Below are positions 1 to 8,688 of a stretch of DNA of 64,000 nucleotides, piece by piece. The first letter of the stretch is position 1; the number at the start of each line of letters is the position of its first letter. The stretch is from Bacillus_BE sp042263505 (lineage in GTDB: Bacteria; Bacillota; Bacilli; Bacillales; Cytobacillaceae): the NCBI RefSeq assembly GCF_042263505.1, contig NZ_JBHKFI010000008.1, forward strand, positions 1 through 64,000, given 5' to 3'. The translations under genes were made by a program, and so were the position numbers. The notes under the pieces were generated by a model that was not told where the DNA came from, did not search any database, and was given only the letters and a program-made list of their open reading frames with translations.

Positions 1-122
1 TGTAAACAATTTTTTACTCATAATTCTCCATCTCCGCGTATTTCTCTATGTTGTTCTTTAAATTATACAAAAAATACCCTATAGAAAGAGCACTTTTTTA
101 AGTGTCTATTCTATAGGGTACA
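1..122 (-). mobile_element. Right-end fragment of IS3-family (IS150-like) element
   Basis: These 122 bases match 53798-53919, the end of the complete IS3-family element near 53 kb, including the first codons of orfA (read on the minus strand) and the terminal inverted repeat ending at GGGTACA. The window begins inside this copy, so only its transposase-start side is visible. The two flanking sequences after GGGTACA share only a short TTTTA, so this is a separate insertion. Confidence 0.85.
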
Positions 123-162
123 TTTTACATTGTGTAAGCCTCTTTTTTGAATTCCGACTCAC

Positions 163-585
163 TCATCGAGACAAGCGCGGTTTCGTTTGCATTTTTTCTT
201 TAAATTCCTTTAAAAGCTCGTCACCGGATAAGCCTTTTTGCATAAGGTCCTGAAGCAATAGTTCTGCATATTCGCTTCTCAGTCTCCGAAGATTTCCTTT
301 TAAAATGACGCTGATATGCTGGTCCAATTTTTTAATGCAATGAATGGTGGCTGTGAACGGGGCAGGGAAGTTATCCTTCTTCGTAATGACGACTTGAATG
401 TTGATGGTTTGAGCTTTTTCGACAATTTGCTGAAAATAATCATGATAGGTCGCGAGGGTATAAGCTTCAATTAACCAAGTATTGCTTTCGTCTTCTTTAT
501 TAATAATTAATCCATCCTCAAGCACGATATCTTTTAATCCGGCTTGCTCCTCGATCTGTAACGAGACTAATTTGAAAGTCTTCAC
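163..585 (-). CDS. ywpF: YwpF-like protein
   Basis: This is a 140-residue soluble protein with no signal peptide or membrane segment. Length, the MKTFKLV start and its position divergent from ssbB match the YwpF family of Bacillus (function unknown). A GTG start follows a GGGAGGG ribosome binding site. The C-terminus is basic (KPRLSR). Its stop codon lies 40 bp from the IS3 end at 122, so the IS has landed immediately downstream. The assignment rests on synteny and general resemblance; no catalytic motif is visible. Confidence 0.75.
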   Translation of the reverse strand: MKTFKLVSLQIEEQAGLKDIVLEDGLIINKEDESNTWLIEAYTLATYHDYFQQIVEKAQTINIQVVITKKDNFPAPFTATIHCIKKLDQHISVILKGNLRRLRSEYAELLLQDLMQKGLSGDELLKEFKEKMQTKPRLSR

Positions 586-867
586 CTATTTCCCTCCCAC
601 TCCATTTTTCCGAACATTTGCTTAATTATATCATAGAAAGAAATGAAAGCGAATTGGACCTGGGCGAAATTTCATTTGTCGAAAAAAATCTGTAGAAATT
701 TGCAAAATAGAGAATTTCTTATCTTTTTTATAAAAATAAATGAGGAAAGACGTCCCTTTTTTCTTTTTCCCAACACTAAATAGACCCAGAAATGTAAATT
801 TGGCAAGTTTACCACCCTAGCTTTAAGTTGGTATGATAGTCCTATCCCATATGAAAGGAGAGAGAGT
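586..867. promoter_or_regulatory. ywpF-ssbB divergent intergenic region
   Basis: This 280-bp gap lies between two divergently transcribed genes and must hold both promoters. It is very A+T rich with several A- and T-tracts (680-790). In Bacillus subtilis ssbB is activated by ComK, which binds paired AAAA-N5-TTTT boxes. I see A/T tracts of that character but no clean pair, so competence control is only a possibility here. Confidence 0.35.
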
Positions 868-1233
868 ATGATCAACCAAGTCACGTTAGTGGGCCGATTA
901 ACGAGGGATCCCGACCTGAAAATCACTTCTGATGGGAATTCTGTGGTGAATATTACACTGGCTGTTAATCGGCATTTTCGGAATCATAATGGGGAGATCG
1001 AAGCGGATTTTGTTCAGTGTACTTTATGGCGAAAAAATGCGGAGAACACAGCGCTGTATTGTAAAAGAGGTTCATTAATTGGCATCACGGGAAGAATTCA
1101 AACGCGGTTTTATGAGAATCCAAATAACAAAAGGATTTATGTCACAGAAGTTATCGCTGAATTTGTTCGTTTCTTAGGTCCCAAAAAGGCAGATAACCAA
1201 GATAAGCAGGATAAGGAGGCTTTTATTTCGTGA
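868..1233 (+). CDS. ssbB: Single-stranded DNA-binding protein SsbB
   Basis: This 121-residue OB-fold SSB opens with the family signature MINQVTLVGRLTRDPDLK and has the typical aromatic/basic core (HFRNHNG, DFVQCTLWRK, GRIQTRFYEN). It is shorter than replicative SsbA and lacks the acidic DDDIPF tip that recruits partner proteins. That length and its neighbour ywpF point to the competence paralogue SsbB, which coats incoming single-stranded DNA during transformation. The ATG at 868 follows AAGGAGAGAG. The C-terminal 15 residues are a charged Lys/Asp-rich tail. If ComK-controlled genes exist elsewhere in the genome, the organism may be naturally transformable. Confidence 0.88.
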   Translation: MINQVTLVGRLTRDPDLKITSDGNSVVNITLAVNRHFRNHNGEIEADFVQCTLWRKNAENTALYCKRGSLIGITGRIQTRFYENPNNKRIYVTEVIAEFVRFLGPKKADNQDKQDKEAFIS

Positions 1234-1334
1234 AACCAATCGTGTTAAAGGAGGGGACATTATAAACAATCGATATGAGTTTTTACCTATTAAGCGTATG
1301 CGAACTTTATCCTTGATAAGGAGGTATGTGTTGG

Positions 1335-1580
1335 ATGATCGATTTAAACAGTCGGGAAAAAAGCATGGAACAATTAACGGAACATCTCATTAAAATGTTG
1401 GGGAAATCCAATGAGAAAATCATCGAGCTCAGTAAACGGGTAAGTCAGCTTGAATTGATTGTACTCCAATCCGTCCAATTAAACGCCCCTAAGAAACGGC
1501 CATACACCGTCATTACAACTTCTAATCAACCAGCCACACAGGAAATTCACAGACATTCTTCTATTCATATTCACCAATAA
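1335..1580 (+). CDS. Small hypothetical protein (81 aa)
   Basis: I do not recognise this protein. The ATG at 1335 is preferred over the one at 1326 because AAGGAGG at 1318-1324 has proper spacing only for the later codon. The first 50 residues look helical with heptad-like Leu/Ile spacing (LTEHLIKMLGKSNEKIIELS), so a short coiled coil is likely. The tail is Thr/Pro/His rich and ends HSSIHIHQ. It lies 100 bp after ssbB on the same strand and may be cotranscribed with it. Confidence 0.5.
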   Translation: MIDLNSREKSMEQLTEHLIKMLGKSNEKIIELSKRVSQLELIVLQSVQLNAPKKRPYTVITTSNQPATQEIHRHSSIHIHQ

Positions 1581-1997
1581 AGGGGCACTACATTATGTTG
1601 ATGGTACGAAAATTTTTTAGCGAAGGAAGGGGAGTGGGAAAGGCAGTTTTCGATTAACCTTCATGTAAAATGACATTCCTTCACTTAGAGAGAATCAATG
1701 ATATCCTCAATATATCCTCATCTATTCCGGTAATCACATGCCGGGATTTTTTTATACCCAATTCCGTTCATTCCGAAGCAGTCTTAGCTTATCTGATAAT
1801 GCCATCACTTTGCACCACCGTTAAGTAATTAATAAGAATAAACTTAACGGGAAACAAGGTAAAACGGGGTTAGTGTGCATAATACAAGCAAATAGATTTG
1901 TGAATATTATGAACAATCCAGATAATAGAAGGAAATTGACGGAAATCGTCGAAAAATAAAATATGGTACAATTTTACTAAAAAGGAGTGTTCTGTTA
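1581..1997. other. Intergenic gap with possible terminator
   Basis: No gene is apparent in this 417-bp stretch. Around 1726-1752 a CCGG...CCGG hairpin with a nine-base loop precedes seven T residues and could terminate transcription from ssbB. The rest, up to the ribosome binding site AAAGGAG at 1981, is A+T rich and presumably contains the promoter of the next gene. Confidence 0.35.
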
Positions 1998-2477
1998 ATG
2001 GAAGGTCATGAAGTCCCTAAGGAATGGGAAGTATGTTTACTTTACATCAATGACCGACAAATGGATCAGCAAATCGAAATTAAGGAATCACCAACATTTT
2101 TTGATGCTTTACAAGCATTAAAGCCAGAAGCCAACAGAAAAACGCAATTTCAAATCCTCCCTCTGGCTAGGAAAACCTCACTCAAATTTCTCCACCAGAC
2201 CTCTCTAAATCAAAATACCATCAATCTGACATTCAATCTGCCTTCAAAATCGATTGTTGTCGAAAATCAGTCATCTAGCGAGCAAGTGTGTCATCTGCTT
2301 TCCTATCTAATGATGAAAAGGGGCAATAAGGTTCTTTATATGGCGCAAAAGCCGAGGCGGGATGATTTGAAAGCGAAACGAAGGAAAAAGGAGCCTCTGC
2401 CAACAATGGGCGCCTATTGCAGGGGAAAAGGAGAGAAAGAGGAAATAGGAGATTGCAATTCGGATCTATTTAAGTGA
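1998..2477 (+). CDS. Hypothetical protein (159 aa)
   Basis: The family is not recognised. The ATG at 1998 has AAAGGAG 11 bp upstream. The first 110 residues look like a folded soluble domain; the last 50 are strongly basic (KPRRDDLKAKRRKKEPLP) and then acidic, resembling a disordered nucleic-acid-contacting tail. There is no signal peptide or membrane span. It stands alone between two intergenic gaps, so context gives no function. Confidence 0.5.
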   Translation: MEGHEVPKEWEVCLLYINDRQMDQQIEIKESPTFFDALQALKPEANRKTQFQILPLARKTSLKFLHQTSLNQNTINLTFNLPSKSIVVENQSSSEQVCHLLSYLMMKRGNKVLYMAQKPRRDDLKAKRRKKEPLPTMGAYCRGKGEKEEIGDCNSDLFK

Positions 2478-2578
2478 GATAGTGAGATTTTGCTGTCTTT
2501 TTACCCAAATTTTGAGGGAAAAGAAAAGTGGTTGAAATCATTTAATCAATTTATAATAAATCTAGGGAAGGTGAACGG

Positions 2579-3091
2579 ATGGATAAACAAATTTTAGCGA
2601 TTTTATTGGAGCTTCAAAAGGATATGACCGAAGTAAAAACGGATATGACTGAAGTAAAAACGGATATCACCAAAGTAAAAGCGGATATGACTGAAGTAAA
2701 AACGGATATCACCAAAGTAAAAGCGGATATGGCCGAAGTAAAAACGGATATGACTGAAGTAAAAGCGGATATGGCCGAAGTAAAAACGGATATGACCGAA
2801 GTAAAAACGGATATCACCAAAGTAAAAGCGGATATGGCCGAAGTAAAAACGGATATCACCAAAGTAAAAGCGGATATGGCCGAGGTAAAAACGGATATCA
2901 CCAAAGTAAATACAGATATCCAAGAAATCAAAGAAACTGTAAATAGAATTGAAATTTCTCTAACAGAAGATGTTATCAGTATACTGAAGGTACAGAAAAA
3001 GAAAACAGATTTTGAAGTAGAATATCTCAATAACAGATTAACAGAAATGGACAAGCGCCTGTTTCATCTTGAAAAGCGAATAGAATATTAA
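2579..3091 (+). CDS. Heptad-repeat coiled-coil protein (170 aa)
   Basis: Residues about 15-112 are fourteen consecutive seven-residue units of the form D-M/I-T/A-E/K-V-K-T/A (for example DMTEVKT, DITKVKA, DMAEVKT), followed by an ordinary heptad coil to the C-terminus (VNRIEISLTE, NNRLTEMDKRLFHLEKRIEY). Hydrophobic M/I and V alternate at a/d spacing, so a long parallel coiled coil is expected. Acidic and basic residues alternate regularly. The start has GGGAAGGTG upstream. Similar DUF1640/Bzip-like coils occur in Firmicutes as scaffold or phage-associated proteins, but no function can be assigned. Because the repeats are 21 bp in DNA, antisense frames also stay open; those are shadows. Confidence 0.7.
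   Translation: MDKQILAILLELQKDMTEVKTDMTEVKTDITKVKADMTEVKTDITKVKADMAEVKTDMTEVKADMAEVKTDMTEVKTDITKVKADMAEVKTDITKVKADMAEVKTDITKVNTDIQEIKETVNRIEISLTEDVISILKVQKKKTDFEVEYLNNRLTEMDKRLFHLEKRIEY
2621..2914 (+). repeat. Tandem 21-bp minisatellite inside coiled-coil gene
   Basis: Fourteen 21-bp units, each starting GATATGRCC or GATATCACC, run without interruption. They differ mainly by two alternate unit types (ATGACCGAA and ATCACCAAA). Such near-identical tandem units commonly change number by slippage, always in frame here because 21 is a multiple of three. Confidence 0.9.
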
Positions 3092-3132
3092 GTTCAATCC
3101 TGGTATGAATAGGATGATGAGATGAATATGGT

Positions 3133-3177
3133 AAAGAAGCTGTGATTTTGATAAAAAATCTCAGCTTTTATTTTGTG
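3133..3177 (+). terminator. Rho-independent terminator after coiled-coil gene
   Basis: AAGCTGTGATTTT pairs with AAAATCTCAGCTT across a short TGATA loop and is followed by TTATTTT, giving a good intrinsic terminator for the coiled-coil gene. Confidence 0.65.
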
Positions 3178-3249
3178 ACGGAGAGATAATACACAATCAA
3201 TCAGCTTTCTCAAATGTTAGACGCAAAAAACCAAAGTGAAAACAAGCAC

Positions 3250-3291
3250 AAAAAAGCAGAGAGAAATCCCAAAATCCTCTCTGCTTTATCT
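3250..3291 (-). terminator. Rho-independent terminator of ywqBA operon
   Basis: Read on the minus strand, AAGCAGAGAG pairs with CTCTCTGCTT and is followed by TTTTTTG, immediately after the stop codon of the SNF2 helicase gene. Confidence 0.75.
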
Positions 3292-6122
3292 TACGACAAC
3301 AGCACCAATTCCCGCAGGTCCTCTGTCGACAGCTCGGTAATCCAATTATCGCTCTGAATAATTTGATCATTCAGCGACTGCTTCTTTTCAAGCATCGCAT
3401 CGATTTTTTCCTCCAGCGTTCCGGTTGAGATGAATTTATGAACGTGGACGAAGCGATCTTGACCGATGCGATAGGCGCGGTCGGTTGCTTGATTTTCAAC
3501 AGCGGGGTTCCACCAGCGATCATAGTGAATCACATGGTTGGCCGCCGTTAGGTTTAAGCCGGTTCCGCCTGCCTTTAATGATAAAATAAAGACGGGGAAC
3601 TCTCGGTTTTGGAAGGAGGCAATCATCGAGTCACGCTGACTTTTTGCCACACTGCCATTTAAAAACGGAACGGTGATCCCGTATTTTTTTTCAAGAATGC
3701 GCTTGATGATATTGCCCATTTCGATATATTGGGTAAAAATTAAACAGCTTTCCTCTTGGTTGAGGACAGCTTCGACGAGCTCATTTAATTTTTCGAGCTT
3801 AGTTGAACGCTCCAAGACCTGATGCGGCTTTTCTTCCTTTAAATAAAGAGCAGGGTGATTGCAGAGCTGCTTTAAGCGGCCGAGCATTTGTAAAATCAAG
3901 CCCTTTCTTTCAAAACCTGATAGGGATTCCAGGCCGTCAAAGGTGTCGCGCACCAATTGCTCATAAAGGGAAGCCTGTTCAACCGTTAATGGGCAATATT
4001 CTTTCTGTTCCAGCTTATCAGGTAAATTCAAAGCAACTTCCTCATCCTTTTTCGACCGTCTCAGTAAAAATGGGCGAATCAGGGCTTGGAGCTCTTGAAC
4101 CTTTTCCTTATCATCATCCTTTTCAATGGGAAGGACAAAACGCTTTTGGAATTGTCCGAGGCTGCCGAGATAACCATGGTTGGTAAAATCAAAAATGGAC
4201 CATAGCTCGGACAAGCGATTTTCCATCGGTGTTCCGGTTAAGGCGATGTGATGTTGGCCGCGCAGCTTACGAACCGCACGGGACTGCTTCGTGTGGGCAT
4301 TTTTAATATTCTGCGCCTCATCGATCGCAATCGTTCCCCAAGTGATGGCTTCAAAATCCTTTAAATCAAGATGACTTAGACCATAAGAGGTAAGAACCAC
4401 ATCCACCTCGGTAATCTCGCGTGCGAAATCTTCTCCCTTTAGCCGATTCGAGCCATAATGAAGATGAGTCTTCATCGAAGGGGCAAAGCGCTCGATCTCT
4501 TTCTGCCAGTTCCCTAAAACAGAGGTCGGACAAATAATCAAGGCGGGCCCTGCCGCTTCGCCTTGTTCTTTCACGGAGAGCAAGTAGGAAATTAGCTGAA
4601 TTGTTTTACCGAGTCCCATATCATCTGCGAGCACAGCCCCAAATCCATACTTCCGCAAAAATAGCATCCAGCTCATTCCCAGAACCTGATATGGGCGAAG
4701 CTCTCCGCGAAAGCTTTGAGAAACTGGTTCTTCTGGCAAGGTCTTTATATCACGGAGTTGGGAGACCATTTTCTTCCACGAACGATTCATTTCGATTTGA
4801 ATCCGGGCAAAGGCTTTCGGATCATCGAGCGAATCGGTTTCGACTTCCTCTTCGTTCATGAGCTCCTGGGCAATTAAATCCCGAACATGCAGTCCTTCTT
4901 TTTCGGCTTGCTTCATTAAGTCTTGAATCTGCTTGACAAATCCGGGATCGAGTTTAATCCAGCGGCCGTGAATAAACACGAGTCGGCGTTTTTCTTCAAC
5001 AAGCTGTGAAAATTCATCCTCGGAAAGATCGACACCATTCATGGAGAAGCGCCAGTCATAATCGAGAACCGCCTGCAGCCCGACAAAGGACGGACGATGG
5101 CTGGCACTATTGCCTTTGACGCGTGCCTTAATCTTTAATGAAGCACTCTTCATCGCCTGCCACCACGCGGGAAGAAGGATCTCCACGCCTAATGCGAGCA
5201 GGATTTCACTTGCCTCCGTCAAAAACTCCCATGCTTCTGTTTCCGTCAGTTCCTTCGCAATCCCGTGCTTCCCGCGAAGCCAAGGGAAGAGACGAATCCA
5301 ACGCTCCTGTTCGCGATCGACAACATCGAGGGTATCCAGCCAATCAGAAGGCATATTGGAATCGTTGCCTGCATCCACAACGAAGCCAGGCTCCGCTTTT
5401 CCTCGTAAAAAGATTCCTAAATCCCAGGAGCCATCGATCTCCGCCGGCTCTTCTAAGCGAAGCCCAATCGTAAATGGGGTGGCGTTTTCCTTTAAACCAA
5501 GCCACTCTGACCAAGTTTCCTCATCAAAATAGGCAGCTAATGCCTCCTGCGGCAGTTGCTGCTGCTGCAGGGCTTCAATTTTATCGCCAAAATGCTCCTT
5601 CAGCTCTTTATTTCTCTCTAAATAGGAATGAAGTGCATGATGGAACCATTGATGAACAAAGGTTTGGACGGAAATTTCGCCATCAGTGGCTTCGATCGCT
5701 TGCTCCCAGAAGGAGGCGCCGAATTCTTGCTGCACCCGTTCAGGCAGTGCCCAGCGAAAGTTGCCTTCTTCCCAAGCATGAAAGTCAGGAAGCCAGTCTT
5801 TTTCGATAATTGCTTCATAAATCACGGGAGCAGCGGATAAGCAAATATGGGCATTTTCGTCCCAGTGCCAATCAATGAACGTATTAAATTCCTCATTCGA
5901 AAGCATCGTCACAAGCTGCCAACCATTAACAGCAATACCTGGAATACCATTGACCTTTGTTTCCGAAAGCATCGTGCCATAAAAGCTTTCTGCGTGGCGA
6001 GAGAAAAGGAGATATCTCCATCCGCCCGGTTCGATAAATTGTTCCTTATGGTTTTGCGCAGTGATATAGTACTCGTCCTTTAACGGTTGAATATTAATTT
6101 TAATTGTTCTCGTCTTAAGCAT
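3291..6122 (-). CDS. ywqA: SNF2/Rad54-family helicase-like ATPase YwqA
   Basis: This 943-residue protein is a full-length bacterial SWI2/SNF2 ATPase. The N-terminal ~470 residues form the bacterial SNF2-associated region. The motor then shows Walker A LADDMGLGKT (about residue 499), the DEAQ box (about 597), motif III TGTPMENR, motif V LKAGGTGLNL and motif VI QATDRAYRIGQ (about 884). Such enzymes use ATP to translocate on duplex DNA and remodel nucleoprotein; they do not unwind as true helicases. Its start overlaps the end of the SWIM-domain gene by 8 bp, the same pairing as Bacillus subtilis ywqA-ywqB, so the two are coexpressed and probably act together in DNA transactions. Substrate unknown. 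Confidence 0.92.
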   Translation of the reverse strand: MLKTRTIKINIQPLKDEYYITAQNHKEQFIEPGGWRYLLFSRHAESFYGTMLSETKVNGIPGIAVNGWQLVTMLSNEEFNTFIDWHWDENAHICLSAAPVIYEAIIEKDWLPDFHAWEEGNFRWALPERVQQEFGASFWEQAIEATDGEISVQTFVHQWFHHALHSYLERNKELKEHFGDKIEALQQQQLPQEALAAYFDEETWSEWLGLKENATPFTIGLRLEEPAEIDGSWDLGIFLRGKAEPGFVVDAGNDSNMPSDWLDTLDVVDREQERWIRLFPWLRGKHGIAKELTETEAWEFLTEASEILLALGVEILLPAWWQAMKSASLKIKARVKGNSASHRPSFVGLQAVLDYDWRFSMNGVDLSEDEFSQLVEEKRRLVFIHGRWIKLDPGFVKQIQDLMKQAEKEGLHVRDLIAQELMNEEEVETDSLDDPKAFARIQIEMNRSWKKMVSQLRDIKTLPEEPVSQSFRGELRPYQVLGMSWMLFLRKYGFGAVLADDMGLGKTIQLISYLLSVKEQGEAAGPALIICPTSVLGNWQKEIERFAPSMKTHLHYGSNRLKGEDFAREITEVDVVLTSYGLSHLDLKDFEAITWGTIAIDEAQNIKNAHTKQSRAVRKLRGQHHIALTGTPMENRLSELWSIFDFTNHGYLGSLGQFQKRFVLPIEKDDDKEKVQELQALIRPFLLRRSKKDEEVALNLPDKLEQKEYCPLTVEQASLYEQLVRDTFDGLESLSGFERKGLILQMLGRLKQLCNHPALYLKEEKPHQVLERSTKLEKLNELVEAVLNQEESCLIFTQYIEMGNIIKRILEKKYGITVPFLNGSVAKSQRDSMIASFQNREFPVFILSLKAGGTGLNLTAANHVIHYDRWWNPAVENQATDRAYRIGQDRFVHVHKFISTGTLEEKIDAMLEKKQSLNDQIIQSDNWITELSTEDLRELVLLS

Positions 6123-7740
6123 CGATCAGCTTACCCCTTTTGCATTCTTCCTGAAATGCGCGCAATCGCTTAGTGGATTGTAATAATTCTGTGAGGAAGG
6201 TGTTCCATTCCTCAAGCCGCTTCATTTTTTTATAAAGTGTCCGCAGCTTTTTCATTTGCTTGACTGCCTCGCGGTAATTCGCGCGATTTTTTAAATTGAT
6301 ATTTTTTTGGATCGATTGGTGATAAAGCGGCAGGAGTTCCGCTGGTCTTTCTTTAGCGATTAGTTTCACAATATCACTGGATACCGAGCTGATATCAAAG
6401 CCTAAATAGGCAATCAACTCACTCCATCTGGAATAATTCCCCTGGTCGATGAGAAAATATTCGTAGTTTCGCGCGCTGTAGGGGAGTGTCTGCGCAAGCA
6501 GCTTCTCCCAACGTTCCGTATCATGATTCCCTTCACTATATTCGCTTATGGCACTCAAAGCCCATTTGCTAAAATCAATGCAGCTATACGGATCATATAG
6601 TTCATCTAAATAAGGGCGGATGATGGCAATCAGTTGGTCAATATAGCGTTCCATCCGTTTCCACTCTTTTTGCGACTCCAATAATTTTAACCAATACAAT
6701 AAGTAGGGAGCGATAGGCGTATCCATTCTCTTCATGAGGGATAAAGCATCCTCATCTTGCCCTAATAAAATTTGCTGATGCATGATTCCGACCAAGAGAG
6801 AAGCATTCTCCTTTTCCGCTGGCAGCCTTTCCTGCAGGTGCTCAAGCTCCTCCTCACGCCAAATTTTCTTTTTAAAAAAGGAGGTCCAGAGAATGCGATA
6901 AATATCGACCCTTTCAAATTCCAATACCTGCTTTTCCATTAAAAGCGCAGCACAATCCTTCCGCAATCTTTCAAGAAATGGATCGAAGGCAAAGGGTAAA
7001 GCCTGAACATGCAGGGAATCAATGCTATCCTCAATATCATCCATTAGTTTTAAAAAGGCATGGTGGTAATAGCGGTTAATATCCTCCTCACTATGACCAA
7101 GCTCATGGCTCAATTGATACAGTAGGCGAAAAGAATAAATGGAACTTATTAATAGATAGAGCTGCTTCCATTCCGCTTCCCTTGGGGCATCGGCATGCAG
7201 TCTTCTTCGATACATATGAAAAAGTTCCGGGACGATATATGGATTGAGAGACTTTTTCCCACGCATGATGGTCTTAAAGCTCTCCTTGAAGCTCGCGATC
7301 CAACGGTCATAATCTGGCGGCAGCACACCCGTATTCTTCAGCAAACCCTTTGCCTGTTCCATGCCCCATCTGGAGGCTGCCTGACGTTCGCGAATGGGTT
7401 TTCGCCAATCCTCGACCCATTCCGAAACACTTTCCACATTTGCATATACAAAGAAGAAAGCAGCAAGCTGATGCCGACAAAGCTCCCCAGTCGGACACGT
7501 ACATTTACTTATGGACAAAAAATTCAAATCCACCACGACGTGAACGGGCGTCACATCTTGAATCGTAGCTGTAATCTGTTCGCTATCCAATCGTGCCTTG
7601 GAAACTAGCCCCTGTCTATATAAAAGCAGCCCCTTTTGCACAAGACGAGCGTCCTCTTCTTTCTCTGGCCGCAATGTTTCTTTCCACTGCTCAGCAGAAG
7701 CTCTCAATAGCTCTGCGGTCTGCTCTGGAACCTGAGGCAT
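6115..7740 (-). CDS. ywqB: SWIM zinc-finger protein YwqB
   Basis: This 541-residue protein carries a SWIM zinc finger near residues 75-95 (pattern CTCP...CRHQLA, i.e. C-x-C-xn-C-x-H), followed by about 450 residues of predicted helical repeat. The ATG at 7740 is preferred over the upstream one at 7758 because GAGGGGG sits seven bases before it. Bacterial SWIM proteins are typically encoded beside SNF2 ATPases, and here the genes overlap by 8 bp, suggesting translational coupling and a shared complex. SWIM domains bind DNA or proteins in other systems; the exact role here is unknown. Confidence 0.88.
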   Translation of the reverse strand: MPQVPEQTAELLRASAEQWKETLRPEKEEDARLVQKGLLLYRQGLVSKARLDSEQITATIQDVTPVHVVVDLNFLSISKCTCPTGELCRHQLAAFFFVYANVESVSEWVEDWRKPIRERQAASRWGMEQAKGLLKNTGVLPPDYDRWIASFKESFKTIMRGKKSLNPYIVPELFHMYRRRLHADAPREAEWKQLYLLISSIYSFRLLYQLSHELGHSEEDINRYYHHAFLKLMDDIEDSIDSLHVQALPFAFDPFLERLRKDCAALLMEKQVLEFERVDIYRILWTSFFKKKIWREEELEHLQERLPAEKENASLLVGIMHQQILLGQDEDALSLMKRMDTPIAPYLLYWLKLLESQKEWKRMERYIDQLIAIIRPYLDELYDPYSCIDFSKWALSAISEYSEGNHDTERWEKLLAQTLPYSARNYEYFLIDQGNYSRWSELIAYLGFDISSVSSDIVKLIAKERPAELLPLYHQSIQKNINLKNRANYREAVKQMKKLRTLYKKMKRLEEWNTFLTELLQSTKRLRAFQEECKRGKLIDA

Positions 7741-8010
7741 ATGTGTGCACCCCCTCATTTAATTATCCGATTTCTAAAATTCAATTATAACATTTCTTGG
7801 GCAAAGTCCGCATTATGGGGTACAATAATATTGTCATATGTTGTCAATTAGTTTTTCTACGTTCATCGAAGGAATGGGGAAAAGGCAGGATTCTGACGAT
7901 TAAAATTTGAATCTTTTGAATTGGTTCCGTTTTTGGAGAAAAATGGATTTTTGTAAGAATCTATTCCTTGAACTATTCCAATCTAGCATAGTCAAAAACA
8001 GGAGGGCCCT

Positions 8011-8673
8011 ATGGATTATCATGTGCAGCTTTTTCGCGGAATCATTCATCCCAAAATCAGTGCATACCAGCTACAGAAGGCGGAACAGATTTCAGCGCTA
8101 GTGAAAAAGATGATGTTGCTTTTTTTCTCAAGCCTCCTTCTATTTGCATTAAGCGCCTATTTCGGAATTGGAAATGAATCAATCTCCAAAACGATAAACA
8201 ATTGGTCAGCGGAGGAGTTTGAGGCGCGTAAGCTATGGTTTGCATTAGGACAGGTTGTGTGGGGAGTGATATGGACAGGCTTTATTCTTTTTTTTCCCGC
8301 GCTTCTTTATTGGATCTTAACCGATCTGGAATATCGGAAACTTCTCGTGTTGCAGCTTTTTGCAGGGGTCATTTTATTATTGGAAAAATTAGTGCTTCTT
8401 CCGTTTCAATATCAACTTGGAATCGACGTGCAATCATCGCCATTTTCCTTAGGAGTTCTGGCCCAATACATAACGAACAATCGTTTTCTTATCGGCTTTT
8501 TCGGGGCGATTACGCTATTTAAAGTGGGAATCATGTTCTTGCAATATCATTATCTCAAAATCCTAACAGATAGAACCTCGAAGCAGCTTATATTCATTAT
8601 TTTATCTATTAATCTCTTTTTCTGGATTTTTACAGCAATCCTCTCGATGATTCCATTGGATAAGCTGATTTAA
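8011..8673 (+). CDS. Yip1/YknW-like multispanning membrane protein
   Basis: This 220-residue integral membrane protein has about five or six hydrophobic segments, the first starting near residue 34 (MMLLFFSSLLLFALSAYFG) after a short cytoplasmic head. The gene is 15 bp upstream of a periplasmic-adaptor-type protein. The same order (YknW-type Yip1 protein, then YknX-type adaptor) occurs in the Bacillus subtilis yknWXYZ operon, which detoxifies the SdpC toxin. That resemblance in order and topology is my basis; sequence identity with YknW was not measured. The ATG follows AGGAGGG. Confidence 0.55.
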   Translation: MDYHVQLFRGIIHPKISAYQLQKAEQISALVKKMMLLFFSSLLLFALSAYFGIGNESISKTINNWSAEEFEARKLWFALGQVVWGVIWTGFILFFPALLYWILTDLEYRKLLVLQLFAGVILLLEKLVLLPFQYQLGIDVQSSPFSLGVLAQYITNNRFLIGFFGAITLFKVGIMFLQYHYLKILTDRTSKQLIFIILSINLFFWIFTAILSMIPLDKLI

Positions 8674-8688
8674 GGGGGATGAGCAGAG

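Noticed and set aside
2603..3054. Long antisense open frames (106 and 146 codons) across the heptad-repeat gene
   Set aside because: They stay open only because of the 21-bp periodicity; the plus-strand frame has the ribosome binding site and a plausible coiled coil.
2579..3091. Phage tail-fibre or adhesin function for the heptad protein
   Set aside because: No phage neighbours, signal peptide or surface anchor; only a coiled coil can be supported.
3803..5840. Several plus-strand frames inside the ywqA gene
   Set aside because: They are shadows of the SNF2 gene, which has all its motifs on the minus strand.
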